Origin: Lysinibacillus contaminans
Lineage (GTDB): Bacteria; Bacillota; Bacilli; Bacillales_A; Planococcaceae
Direction of reading: 5' to 3'
NCBI RefSeq assembly: GCF_001278945.1
Contig: NZ_LGRV01000003.1
Coordinates: forward strand, 2,418,001 to 2,482,000
DNA: 64,000 nt
Below, piece by piece: positions 9,713 through 17,991 of the stretch. The translations under genes and the position numbers were made by a program. The notes under the pieces were generated by a model that did not search any database, was not told the DNA's origin, and saw nothing but the letters and a program-made list of their open reading frames with translations. The first letter of the stretch is position 1. Every line of letters begins with the position of its first letter.

Positions 9713-9949
9713 CTATGAAAGTGACTTTACTAATATGACATCTTTTCCGACGACCAGTACATCCTTCATAAAAACTTTTCTAACAGACTCTTCACCTCTA
9801 AAAAACCCAAGATACTTACGTGGTTCCGCAATCATAAATGCTGTCACATAACCAGTCTCTTTTGACACTTCTGCATCTACTACAAAGCCCAAAAAACGTC
9901 CATTCCCCGCTTCAATTACTTCCTTTTGCTGTAAAACAGAAAAACGCAT
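9713..9949 (-). CDS. ylmC: YlmC/YmxH family PRC-barrel protein
   Basis: A 78-residue single PRC-barrel protein (LQQKEVIEAGNGRFLGFVVDAEV, ...YLGFFRGEE, DVLVVGKDVILV). Such proteins are found only in spore formers and lie next to sigG in Bacillus; their role is not settled. The ATG at 9949 follows GAGGAGGG. The gene stands between sigG and ylmE in the usual order, but ylmD is not present after it. Confidence 0.85.
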   Translation of the reverse strand: MRFSVLQQKEVIEAGNGRFLGFVVDAEVSKETGYVTAFMIAEPRKYLGFFRGEESVRKVFMKDVLVVGKDVILVKSLS

Positions 9950-9991
9950 TCGTTTCCCTCCTCGATTATTTATGTCTCGGCGTAATTACAC

Positions 9992-10047
9992 TTGTTGCTG
10001 TCGCTTCGCTTTCGCATAAAAAAATTGTTGCTGTCGCTTCGCTTTCG
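9992..10047. repeat. 33-bp period direct repeat between ylmC and sigG
   Basis: Two identical 23-nt copies beginning TTGTTGCTGTCGCTTCGC lie at 9992-10014 and 10025-10047, separated by a 10-nt A-rich spacer. The unit contains the self-complementary TCGCTTCGC-like core. It is not coding on either strand as far as I can tell. Confidence 0.85.
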
Positions 10048-10076
10048 TATATGAAAAGTTTCTGAAAGAAGATAAA

Positions 10077-10103
10077 ATGCGCACCGAAATCTCGGGTGCG
10101 CAT
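10077..10103 (-). terminator. terminator after sigG
   Basis: The 9-bp stem ATGCGCACC / GGTGCGCAT lies 7 nt after the sigG stop. On the minus strand it is followed by TTTATCTT, a mediocre U-tract. Confidence 0.7.
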
Positions 10104-10110
10104 TGTCTAC

Positions 10111-10884
10111 TTACTTATAATCTTTCTGCATCGTTTCAATCGCATTTTTTTCCAAGCGTGAGATTTGCGCTTGTGAAATTCCAAGTTCTTTAGCAATTTC
10201 AGTTTGTGTTTCGCCGAAATAAAAACGTTTTGCTAATATCATTTGCTGACGTTCATCTAACTTTTGTAGGCTCTCTTTCACCGAAACATAAGCAACCCAC
10301 TGATCTTCAGATATGGCATCATCACGAAGTTGATCCATCATATAGACAGCATCACCACCGTCTGCATAAATTGGCTCTTGCAATGATACAGGGTCTTGAA
10401 TAGCATCTAAAGCAAACAAGACATCTTCCTTTTTCATATCAATCATTCCAGCAATTTCTTCAATTGTTGGTTCTCGTAAATTATCTGTAATCCATTGCTC
10501 CTTCGCCTGCATAGCTTTGTAGGCAATATCTCGCAATGAACGCGATACACGTAACGCATGATGGTCGCGTAAATGGCGACGAATTTCACCAATAATCATT
10601 GGTACAGCATATGTTGAAAATCTTACATTATGCTTCAAATCGAAATGATCAATGGCTTTCATAAGTCCTATACTTCCTACTTGAAATAAATCATCTGCCT
10701 GTTCTCCCCTATAGGCAAATCGTCCAACAATACTAAGCACCAATCTTAAATTACACATGACAAGCTCTTCCCTAATCTCTGTTTCTCCTGCTTGTAAGCG
10801 AATGAAGAGTGCCTTCATTTCCTCATGTTTTAATATTGGCAAAGTCGATGTATCTAAGCCGCAAAGATCTACTTTTGTTCGCAT
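10111..10884 (-). CDS. sigG: RNA polymerase sporulation sigma factor SigG
   Basis: The late forespore sigma factor, 257 residues. Region 2 includes RADDLFQVGSIGLMKAIDHFD-type sequence (here EQADDLFQVGSIGLMKAI) and RFSTYAVPMIIGEIRRHLRD. Region 4 is near the C-terminus (QTEIAKELGISQAQISRLEKNAIETM). The N-terminal RTKVDLCGLDTSTLPIL is characteristic of sigma-G. The ATG 10884 follows GGAGG. It is downstream of and co-directional with spoIIGA-sigE, so read-through from the spoIIG promoter is possible. A candidate sigma-F promoter and a start-occluding hairpin lie in the 115-nt leader (see the regulatory entry). Confidence 0.97.
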   Translation of the reverse strand: MRTKVDLCGLDTSTLPILKHEEMKALFIRLQAGETEIREELVMCNLRLVLSIVGRFAYRGEQADDLFQVGSIGLMKAIDHFDLKHNVRFSTYAVPMIIGEIRRHLRDHHALRVSRSLRDIAYKAMQAKEQWITDNLREPTIEEIAGMIDMKKEDVLFALDAIQDPVSLQEPIYADGGDAVYMMDQLRDDAISEDQWVAYVSVKESLQKLDERQQMILAKRFYFGETQTEIAKELGISQAQISRLEKNAIETMQKDYK

Positions 10885-10957
10885 ATTCGATTCCTCCGGA
10901 TGTTGTTCTCTGACTTAAACCGTGACATCAGTTTGTCCTGAAGAAATAAGAATATGC
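10881..10957 (-). promoter_or_regulatory. sigma-F-type promoter and start-occluding hairpin of sigG
   Basis: On the minus strand GCATA (10953-10957) and GGACAAACT (10930-10938), 14 nt apart, resemble a sigma-F/sigma-G promoter. The -35 and spacer sequence (10940-10957) is complementary to the sigG ribosome site and start (10881-10897): 8 perfect pairs over the ATG, a small internal loop, then 8 pairs (two G-U) over GGAGG. Read-through mRNA from sigE could therefore hide the start. mRNA begun at the sigma-F-type promoter would lack the upstream arm. Confidence 0.65.
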
Positions 10958-10999
10958 ACAAAAGTTATAGCCAATTTTAGGTAGGTCAATATTTCCTAC

Positions 11000-11707
11000 T
11001 TACGAAATTGGTTGATTTAAATTTTCTCGTAAATCTTGAATAATTTTTTTCTCAAGACGAGAAATATAAGACTGTGAAATACCTAAATGATCAGCTACTT
11101 CTTTTTGCGTCATTTCAATTTTTCCATTTAAGCCGAAACGGCATTCCATAATATAACGTTCGCGCTTTCCAAGAAGATTAATCGCATGGAACATATGCTG
11201 ACGCTCAATTTTTTTCTCAACATTATCTAAAATAATATGCTCCTCTGTCCCCAAAATATCCGACAGTAGTAGCTCATTTCCATCCGCATCTGAATTTAGT
11301 GGCTCATCTAGTGAAACCTCGCCTTTCATACGGCTCGTTTTACGCAAATGCATCAAAATTTCATTTTCAATACAACGTGAAGCATAAGTAGCTAGCTTAA
11401 TATTTTTATCAGTATTAAACGTTTCAATCGCTTTTATAAGACCAATCGATCCAATACTAATTAAGTCCTCTATCGGAGTTCCTGTATTATCAAAACGTCT
11501 CGCAATATAGACAACAAGACGTAAATTGCGTTCAATTAGTGTATCTCTTGCTCGTAAATCGCCGTTCATAAAGGATGCAATGACTGACACTTCTTCTTCT
11601 CGACTTAATGGCACTGGCAATGAATCATTACCTCCTATATAGTATGTCTCACTACTACGAAACTTACCCCATAATTTTTTCAAGCTAGCAAGTAGCCTAA
11701 GAAGCAA
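11000..11707 (-). CDS. sigE: RNA polymerase sporulation sigma factor SigE (pro-form)
   Basis: The early mother-cell sigma factor, 235 residues. The first about 28 residues are a hydrophobic/basic pro-sequence ([15 protein letters not shown]) before the conserved ETYYIGG processing site cut by SpoIIGA. Region 2 reads [18 protein letters not shown] and [17 protein letters not shown]; region 4 reads [27 protein letters not shown] 11707 is the likely start, behind GAGGGGG, 13 nt after the spoIIGA stop, so protease and substrate are co-transcribed. sigG follows after 115 nt. Confidence 0.97.
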   Translation of the reverse strand: MLLRLLASLKKLWGKFRSSETYYIGGNDSLPVPLSREEEVSVIASFMNGDLRARDTLIERNLRLVVYIARRFDNTGTPIEDLISIGSIGLIKAIETFNTDKNIKLATYASRCIENEILMHLRKTSRMKGEVSLDEPLNSDADGNELLLSDILGTEEHIILDNVEKKIERQHMFHAINLLGKRERYIMECRFGLNGKIEMTQKEVADHLGISQSYISRLEKKIIQDLRENLNQPIS

Positions 11708-11720
11708 TAGTTTTCCCCCT

Positions 11721-12554
11721 CTATGATTTATTTGAAAGCGCTGAAAAATGTAATATCGCTGCTGTACTATGCGGAAAATTTTTCGCCTTTTTTGTCAAGA
11801 CGATATATTCATTCGTTTTCACTTGCGACGACTTTCCTTTGATATGCAATTCATCAAAGCGAAAACCTAGTACAACTGACTGTTGTTGCACCGTATTGAC
11901 ATGAATAAACCTTATAATCCGCTGATAATCTGGCGAAAACATCGACACATTATACGGATCTGTTTCTTGCCATTCTGATAATGCTTTTTTTATAGTAGCC
12001 GGTATATTTGGGCGCAAAGCTGTATACGATACAAAGTGGACTGGTTTTCCAGACAGTGGTTCTATACATTGATTGCCTGTGTCGACAAAAGCCGAAAGAG
12101 GAATCGTTTCACCAAAAATCTTTAAAGTTGTCTCATAGACAAATTGACCACTCAAACGTTCAAGCTTTACAAAACCCCACTGTTTATAAAAAACAACTAA
12201 ATTACCTACCGCTAACAAGAAGCAAATCAGAATGAAATGTATGACAGAAAGGTTTTTTAAGTACGGTTGTAATGCTGTTAGTAGCCCTCCCACTACGACT
12301 GTTGCTGTCAATACAATAGGCCCTTGCTTTTGAAAGCTACGTAATTTAAAACGAAAAGCAATGCCAATTAGTACAATAAAACTCAACAACGTAATCATTA
12401 GCGTTTGTCCACCAATAACAGCAATCAAACTACTACAAATCGAGCTCATCAATAGTCTCTTATTCTTTACATGAACTCCTGTCACCTTTGCTGCAAACTT
12501 GAGTATCGCCAGATTATAAAGCGTATTAATGAGCACCAGCCATTCTCCATACAT
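11721..12554 (-). CDS. spoIIGA: sigma-E processing peptidase SpoIIGA
   Basis: A membrane aspartic protease that converts pro-sigma-E to sigma-E at the asymmetric septum after the forespore signal SpoIIR. The N-terminal half has about five hydrophobic segments (residues 5-135). The C-terminal half is the protease domain with the catalytic Asp158 in DTGNQ. The 277-residue length is somewhat short for the family. It starts at ATG 12554 behind TAGGAGGCGG and is first in the spoIIGA-sigE operon. Its promoter region carries Spo0A-like boxes and an unusually long -35/-10 spacing. Confidence 0.95.
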   Translation of the reverse strand: MYGEWLVLINTLYNLAILKFAAKVTGVHVKNKRLLMSSICSSLIAVIGGQTLMITLLSFIVLIGIAFRFKLRSFQKQGPIVLTATVVVGGLLTALQPYLKNLSVIHFILICFLLAVGNLVVFYKQWGFVKLERLSGQFVYETTLKIFGETIPLSAFVDTGNQCIEPLSGKPVHFVSYTALRPNIPATIKKALSEWQETDPYNVSMFSPDYQRIIRFIHVNTVQQQSVVLGFRFDELHIKGKSSQVKTNEYIVLTKKAKNFPHSTAAILHFSALSNKS

Positions 12555-12575
12555 AACAGCCGCCTCCTAGTTACT

Positions 12576-12643
12576 AATTTAGCACGTAATTTACACAAAA
12601 ATTGTCAAACAGTAGAAGGGAATCTTAAAAACATTTTGACAAA
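12576..12643 (-). promoter_or_regulatory. spoIIG promoter with Spo0A-like boxes and extended spacing
   Basis: On the minus strand a perfect TTGACA (12603-12608) is followed after 21 nt by TAAATT (12576-12581), far from the 17-nt norm but like the long spacing known for the Spo0A-activated spoIIG promoter of B. subtilis. The -35 lies inside an inverted Spo0A-like box (TTGTCAAAC, 12602-12610, plus strand); a second box (TTTTTTGTCAAA, minus strand, about 12633-12643) lies upstream. Confidence 0.7.
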
Positions 12644-12680
12644 AAATATGCTTTCCTTACATTTTAAAACACAAAAAAAA

Positions 12681-12708
12681 TCCGTATTTTACAAATGTAA
12701 AATACGGA
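12681..12708 (-). terminator. terminator of the dcw operon after ftsZ
   Basis: A perfect 13-bp stem (TCCGTATTTTACA / TGTAAAATACGGA) with a 2-nt nominal loop, followed on the minus strand by a run of eight T. It insulates spoIIGA from ftsZ transcription. Confidence 0.92.
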
Positions 12709-12734
12709 CCTTACTAATATATCTTTTATGCTAA

Positions 12735-13889
12735 TTAACCGCGATTTTTTCGATTTCGTAAAAACGCAGGTACTTCTAACGTATCATCTTGTGCATAATT
12801 TTGGTGATTTTGTCGTGGCTGTTCTTGCGGAACATGTACTTCTTGACGGTGTTCACGAACAGGCACTTGTTGTTGAGGCGCAGCTTGACGACTAGCGTTC
12901 AACGTTTGACGTGCAGGAACACGTGGTTGTAAATTTTCTTCTGTGAAGCCAGTCGCAATAACTGTTACGATAATTTCATCTTTTAAGTTCTCATTAATAA
13001 CAGAACCGAAAATCATATTTACTTCTTCATCAGAAGCTGAAGCAACGATATCTGCTGCTTCTTGTACTTCAAATAAACTTAAGTTTGAGCCACCTGTAAT
13101 ATTCATTAACACGCCTTTAGCACCATCAATTGAAGATTCCAAAAGTGGACTTGAGATTGCTTTTTTCGCAGCTTCTGCAGCACGATTTTCACCAGTTGCA
13201 ATACCGATTCCCATTAAAGCAGAGCCTTTGTTAGACATAATTGTTTTTACGTCAGCAAAGTCTAAGTTAATAAGTCCAGGTGTTGCTATTAAATCTGAAA
13301 TACCTTGTACCCCTTGACGCAGTACATTGTCCGCTTCACGGAATGCTTCAAGCATCGGTGTTGATTTATCAACGATTTGTAAAAGCTTATCATTTGGAAT
13401 AACGATTAAAGTATCTACCGATTCCTTCATGCCATTAATACCGCCAATTGCTTGTGTTTGACGTTTACGTCCTTCAAATGTGAATGGTCTTGTCACGACC
13501 CCAACTGTCAAAGCACCTAAATCACGTGCAACTTGAGCAATAACAGGGGCAGCTCCTGTACCAGTACCACCACCCATACCAGCAGTGACAAATACCATAT
13601 CTGCACCACGTAGTACTTCTTCTAATTGTTCGCGGCTTTCCTCAGCAGCCTTTTTCCCAACTTCAGGATTTGCTCCTGCACCCAGACCACGCGTAAGCTT
13701 TGTTCCAATTTGTATTTTCGATTCTGCCTTTGATAGATTCAAAGCTTGTGAATCGGTATTTACTGCAATGAAATCAACACCTTGTACACCATGCTCAATC
13801 ATTCGGTTTACAGCATTGTTACCACCACCACCGACACCAATTACTTTTATAACTGCAAGTTGATCGATACTTGTATCAAATTCTAACAT
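12735..13889 (-). CDS. ftsZ: cell division GTPase FtsZ
   Basis: A tubulin-like GTPase that forms the Z ring. The 384-residue protein has the tubulin signature GGGTGTG at residues 106-112, the N-terminal [13 protein letters not shown] nucleotide loop and the [22 protein letters not shown] segment. A Gln-rich variable linker (about 325-365) leads to the conserved C-terminal tail [14 protein letters not shown], which binds FtsA and SepF. The ATG follows GGGAGG. It is the last gene of the dcw cluster, 53 nt after ftsA, and is followed by a strong terminator. Confidence 0.98.
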   Translation of the reverse strand: MLEFDTSIDQLAVIKVIGVGGGGNNAVNRMIEHGVQGVDFIAVNTDSQALNLSKAESKIQIGTKLTRGLGAGANPEVGKKAAEESREQLEEVLRGADMVFVTAGMGGGTGTGAAPVIAQVARDLGALTVGVVTRPFTFEGRKRQTQAIGGINGMKESVDTLIVIPNDKLLQIVDKSTPMLEAFREADNVLRQGVQGISDLIATPGLINLDFADVKTIMSNKGSALMGIGIATGENRAAEAAKKAISSPLLESSIDGAKGVLMNITGGSNLSLFEVQEAADIVASASDEEVNMIFGSVINENLKDEIIVTVIATGFTEENLQPRVPARQTLNASRQAAPQQQVPVREHRQEVHVPQEQPRQNHQNYAQDDTLEVPAFLRNRKNRG

Positions 13890-13942
13890 ACTATTTTCCT
13901 CCCACGGTAACTCGACTCTATTTCATCCATTACGCATTCTCA

Positions 13943-15223
13943 TTAATCAAAAAATTTATCAAGAAATTTTTTAGCTTTTCCAATTACACTGCCTCTAGGC
14001 TCTGTTGGTGCATATTCTTGTTTTTTAGAACTAACAGTTTGAGCTCCTACCGTTGCATATTCAATCGGGTGTGTAATCGTATTTTTCCCATAAAAATCGT
14101 CTTCTAAATAGGCGTAACGGATAAGTCCAACCGCTGTCGTAAATGAAGGCTCTCTAACGCCAATATAATCAGGTGTATAAATTCTAACTCGAGTTTGCAA
14201 TACTTGACGTGCTAAAGGTGCAATCCCTTCAAGTTGAGCTACACCACCTGTTAAAACAACACCACCCGGTAAATCACGAACACCTAAACGAGCTAATTCA
14301 TCAATTATAAGCTCAAATACTTCCTCTAAACGAGCCCCGATGATTTCTGAAATATAACGCTGGCTGTATTGATCTTTTGAATCTGTACCGACAACTGGTA
14401 CTTCAAATAACTCATCGTCTGAAGCATCATCATAAAAGGCATGTCCAAATTGTTGCTTGATTTGTTCTGCTTGCTCAGTAGGTGTTTTTAATACAATCGA
14501 TAAGTCTTTTGTAATGTGATCACCACCGACAGGTATAACACCTGTATGTGTTAACAGCCCATCTTCAAATACTGCAATTGTCGTTGAACCGCCTCCTAAA
14601 TCAATAAAAGCCGTTCCTTGATTTTTTTCGTCTTCGGTTAAAGAAAAGAAACCTGCTGCGAGTGGTTGCAGATATATTTCTCTGATACTTAAACCCGCGC
14701 GTTCTACACACCGAAGTACATTGTGTAGAAGCGTTTTAGACGTTGTAATCATTGTGGCGTCCATTTCAAGACGAATACCAATCATGCCACGCGGATCTTT
14801 AATTTCATCTAAGTTATCTACAATAAATTGTCTTGGTATTATATTCACTAGTTCACGTTCAGGAGGTATAGACATGACTTGTGCAGACTCTACTACTCTG
14901 TCTAAATCATCATCTGTAATCTCTCTATTTTCACTACTGACAGCTACAACACCTTTTACTAACTGTAACATGGTTTGGTTAGCAGGAACTCCAAGGACTA
15001 CTTCTTCAATCTTATAGCCTGTCATTCGTTCTGCTTGTTCTACTGCTTTACGAATAGATTGTACTGTTGCATCTATATCAACAATTGCCCCTTTTCGAAT
15101 ACCATTTGATTTAGCATTTCCAACACCAATTACATGTAATTGACCGTCACTCATTTCACCAATTAATACTTTGATAGAGGATGACCCAATATCAAGAGAT
15201 ATATATAATTCTTGCTGATTCAA
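13943..15223 (-). CDS. ftsA: cell division protein FtsA
   Basis: An actin-like ATPase that tethers FtsZ to the membrane. The 426-residue protein starts with the ATP-binding LDIGSSSIKVLIGE motif, has TAFIDLGGGSTTIAVFEDG and VVLTGGVAQLEGI phosphate-loop segments, and ends in the amphipathic membrane-targeting helix GKAKKFLDKFFD. The start codon is TTG at 15223, behind AAGGAGGTG; no upstream ATG fits. It is between sbp and ftsZ as in Bacillus. Confidence 0.97.
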   Translation of the reverse strand: MNQQELYISLDIGSSSIKVLIGEMSDGQLHVIGVGNAKSNGIRKGAIVDIDATVQSIRKAVEQAERMTGYKIEEVVLGVPANQTMLQLVKGVVAVSSENREITDDDLDRVVESAQVMSIPPERELVNIIPRQFIVDNLDEIKDPRGMIGIRLEMDATMITTSKTLLHNVLRCVERAGLSIREIYLQPLAAGFFSLTEDEKNQGTAFIDLGGGSTTIAVFEDGLLTHTGVIPVGGDHITKDLSIVLKTPTEQAEQIKQQFGHAFYDDASDDELFEVPVVGTDSKDQYSQRYISEIIGARLEEVFELIIDELARLGVRDLPGGVVLTGGVAQLEGIAPLARQVLQTRVRIYTPDYIGVREPSFTTAVGLIRYAYLEDDFYGKNTITHPIEYATVGAQTVSSKKQEYAPTEPRGSVIGKAKKFLDKFFD

Positions 15224-15322
15224 CTCGCTGCACCTCCTTGAAAATGCTCATATTTTCATTCTATTGTAAATCCGGCATAATGTCTAAGCAAATCGAGTAA
15301 TAAAGTCAATTTTTCTCTTATT

Positions 15323-15688
15323 TTATGGATATATTTTTTTCTTATGACGTTTTTCATCCCACTTAGTTAGTAGTATACGCCTAATTATTGCTATATTTTG
15401 GAACAAACGTACGCCAAAAGCGAAAATCGCTGCTAAATATAAATCTACGCCTAAATGAACACCTAAGAATGCTAACCCCGCGGCGAGCATAATGTTAAAG
15501 AAAAAGCCAGACATAAATACCTTATCGTCATATACTTGCTGTAATTGAGCTCGAATACCGCCAAATAAAGTATCTAATGCAGCTAATACTGCAATTGATA
15601 AATAATTTTCATAAACTGTTGGAATTTGAATATTCGTTAATAAACCAAAGGCAATTCCTAGTAGTAAACCTAAAAATGGTAGCCACAT
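15323..15688 (-). CDS. sbp: small basic protein Sbp (DUF1290)
   Basis: A 121-residue protein with three to four membrane segments and a basic C-terminus (WDEKRHKKKIYP). The sequence GIRAQLQQVYDDKVFMSGFFFN is typical of DUF1290/SpoIIIAB-unrelated small basic proteins located just upstream of ftsA in Firmicutes. Function unknown. It starts 3 nt after ylxX, with AAGGAG across the junction. Confidence 0.88.
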   Translation of the reverse strand: MWLPFLGLLLGIAFGLLTNIQIPTVYENYLSIAVLAALDTLFGGIRAQLQQVYDDKVFMSGFFFNIMLAAGLAFLGVHLGVDLYLAAIFAFGVRLFQNIAIIRRILLTKWDEKRHKKKIYP

Positions 15689-15691
15689 ATG

Positions 15692-16411
15692 CTATTCTCC
15701 TTTTTTAGCTTCTGTTAAGTAATCATTCGTTAACGAATTTTCAAATGCTGGAATCGTTAATTCATACGTCGGTTCTTCAATGATTAGATTATAGTTATCT
15801 AAATAAAATGAGTCGATAAACGTAGAGGCTTGTAAAGAATTGTACATCTTTTTTGCATCTTTATACGAATTTGTACCAACGTGAATTTCAAATGGCGGTG
15901 AGCTTAATGGCACACTGTTTACAGTTGTTTCCCCGTTGATATCCCGTATAGCTGTCGTATGCACAATTCGATTCCCATCAATCGCCACGTTCGTCGCACT
16001 ATATTTGAATAAGGAGTTTGTTAACTGAATAAGTAAATCTGGAGATATTTCTTCGATTTCATAACCCATCGCTACTAATTCTGGTGCAAGTTCAATACGT
16101 AATATCACACCCGGTCCAGTAACGTCTGTTAGCCCCGCTTGCTGTTTTAAACTTTCAACGGTTTCATTTAATACAGCTTGCATATTCGTTTCCTCAGATT
16201 GTTCATAGCGATTCACGACATCATCTAGTGAACGAATTTCTGCCAATAAAGCTGAATGCTGTTTCTTTTCTTCAGATAGTTCCTCACGAATAGCCCAAAT
16301 ATCTCGGGTATCTCGCTCAGCTGGTTTACGAATGGTATTATATTGTACCGCCATCATTAGGCCGATAATAAATAGTACAATCGTTATTCGGGTATACATA
16401 TTTCTTTTCAA
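15692..16411 (-). CDS. ylxX: DUF881 family protein YlxX
   Basis: A 239-residue single-pass membrane protein: an N-terminal anchor (TRITIVLFIIGLMMAVQY), a coiled-coil region (about 40-85) and an extracytoplasmic DUF881 domain (GPGVILRIELAP, FKYSATNVAIDGNRIV, PPFEIHVG). It is one of two adjacent paralogues, with ylxW. The start is taken as TTG 16411 behind AGGTGGGGG; a GTG four codons upstream overlaps the ribosome site. Function unknown, but its position between divIB and ftsA is conserved in Bacilli. Confidence 0.85.
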   Translation of the reverse strand: MKRNMYTRITIVLFIIGLMMAVQYNTIRKPAERDTRDIWAIREELSEEKKQHSALLAEIRSLDDVVNRYEQSEETNMQAVLNETVESLKQQAGLTDVTGPGVILRIELAPELVAMGYEIEEISPDLLIQLTNSLFKYSATNVAIDGNRIVHTTAIRDINGETTVNSVPLSSPPFEIHVGTNSYKDAKKMYNSLQASTFIDSFYLDNYNLIIEEPTYELTIPAFENSLTNDYLTEAKKGE

Positions 16412-16437
16412 AACTGCCCCCACCTAGATGTATCGTA

Positions 16438-17163
16438 TTAACTTTCTACTTTTACTTTTGACATTATCAATTTTTGGTTTTCTTCCACCGTTACGACGAT
16501 ATTTTCGTTTAGTAATTGATTGATTACCCCGCCTTTTAGGTTTAACGAAGCACTTAACGTTGCTGAATCTCCTACTGCCTCTATGACAAAAGGAGCTGGA
16601 TGTTGTTTACCATCAACTGTAATGACAGGTCCATTACATTGTATAAAGGAATTTGCCATTAAACGTTGGCCATTAATGGTGATAGCTTGTGCACCCGAAA
16701 TTTTCAATTCATTTAACACTTTAAACACATGACTTTCATGCACAATATAGTCATTAGGATTAACTGAAGTCGGATCGTATTCACCATCCTGTAATGTCAC
16801 ACGGATGCCCTTTCCCTCTCCTGTTAAGTTCCCTAATAATAATCGCAAATCCTCTGCTTCTTCCACAAGCTGTTCATATTCATTTTCGTTAGAAGCAAAC
16901 TTTTTTTCATACTCGCGGATTTTTTCTTGCAAACGGTTGGATTCTTCTGCAAGCTCTTTATTGCGCTCTTGCTGTTCAATTAACTCTTCCCGATATGAAT
17001 CCTCTTGTGCAAAAAGCTGTGAATTTAACGGACTAGACATTTTGTTATCTTTTGCTTGATTGTACGAATAGCCGATGATAAACCCTGTTGTTATACATAC
17101 GATTAATAACTCAAACTGTTTTCTAGATAAGAAGTTCCCCTTGCTATTCTTCTTGTTGCTCAT
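16438..17163 (-). CDS. ylxW: DUF881 family protein YlxW
   Basis: A 241-residue protein: one membrane anchor (FELLIVCITTGFIIGYSY), a strong coiled coil (about 50-110, rich in Glu) and a DUF881 domain (GKGIRVTLQDGEYDP, SGAQAITINGQRLMANS, FVIEAVGD). Its first 20 nt overlap the end of divIB, which implies translational coupling. It is a paralogue of ylxX, 26 nt downstream. Function unknown. Confidence 0.88.
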   Translation of the reverse strand: MSNKKNSKGNFLSRKQFELLIVCITTGFIIGYSYNQAKDNKMSSPLNSQLFAQEDSYREELIEQQERNKELAEESNRLQEKIREYEKKFASNENEYEQLVEEAEDLRLLLGNLTGEGKGIRVTLQDGEYDPTSVNPNDYIVHESHVFKVLNELKISGAQAITINGQRLMANSFIQCNGPVITVDGKQHPAPFVIEAVGDSATLSASLNLKGGVINQLLNENIVVTVEENQKLIMSKVKVES

Positions 17164-17968
17164 CTTCAGTCACTTCCTGCTCGGTCATCTCTCCATCTTC
17201 TCCCATATCCAACTCCACTTGGTTGTATGCACTATTGTACGGTTTGAAAGAAGAGCCGACCTCTAAATCAATAACACCTTTTTCTAATTGTGAAATTTGC
17301 GCTACCATCGACGGGTAATAATTGAGCTTCTCTGCTAGATTCGAAATAACTGCACGTACCTCATAACCGTTATTCATGTAGAGTTTGATGGCATTTGGAT
17401 TAGTTTCACTTTCATTTGAATTAATTTGAGAAATTAAAGCAAGAACTTCAGGTTTTAAGATAGCTAATTGTTCAACAAGCTTATTAATCTTTTTTTTGCT
17501 AGTAATGCCGATAAAGACGGGTGCATCTATCGGTATGTTTTCATCAGCTTGTTCAAAGCGCTTGCCATTCTCAAGTAACGGGTAGTAATTACCATCACGC
17601 GCTAAGTAAGCAACCTTTTTCCATTCTTCCACTTCTATCGTTACATCGCGTAACCAATTACGTTTTACCTGTACATCTTGAACCCATTCATCCTTCAATA
17701 TTGCTTCCTCTACATCTTTTACTTTGAAGCCCCACATCGACTGTCCTTCTAAAATCTTACTTGCCTCAACATAATAATTTTCATTGACTAAAAATGCGCC
17801 ATTGACATGTATTCTTTTTATGTCACTGTAAGGGGATTGAAAATAAAGGAGTACAGATAATACAAAAAAGAAAAGTAATATCAACACTATAAATTTACGA
17901 TTTGTTCGCTTCTTCCGACGTTTTTTTAGTGTAGGTATACGATCTTCAATATCAATTACCTTCTCCAT
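17144..17968 (-). CDS. divIB: cell division protein DivIB/FtsQ
   Basis: A bitopic divisome protein that forms a complex with FtsL and DivIC outside the membrane. The 274-residue protein has a basic cytoplasmic tail (LKKRRKKRTNRK), one membrane span (about 27-45), a POTRA domain (SPYSDIKRIHVNGAFLVNE...) and a beta domain, and ends in a Glu-rich tail. The start is ATG 17968 behind AAAGGAGGG; the frame is open further upstream without family similarity. It directly follows spoVE: murG and murB, which lie between these genes in B. subtilis, are absent. Confidence 0.93.
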   Translation of the reverse strand: MEKVIDIEDRIPTLKKRRKKRTNRKFIVLILLFFFVLSVLLYFQSPYSDIKRIHVNGAFLVNENYYVEASKILEGQSMWGFKVKDVEEAILKDEWVQDVQVKRNWLRDVTIEVEEWKKVAYLARDGNYYPLLENGKRFEQADENIPIDAPVFIGITSKKKINKLVEQLAILKPEVLALISQINSNESETNPNAIKLYMNNGYEVRAVISNLAEKLNYYPSMVAQISQLEKGVIDLEVGSSFKPYNSAYNQVELDMGEDGEMTEQEVTEDEQQEE

Positions 17969-17991
17969 ATTATGCACTCCCTCCTTTATAT

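Noticed and set aside
9992..10047. Could the direct repeat be a CRISPR remnant?
   Set aside because: Only two units, a 10-nt A-rich spacer and no cas genes nearby.
12943..13317. 124-codon plus-strand open frame
   Set aside because: Antisense to ftsZ; composition is the mirror of the conserved FtsZ codons.
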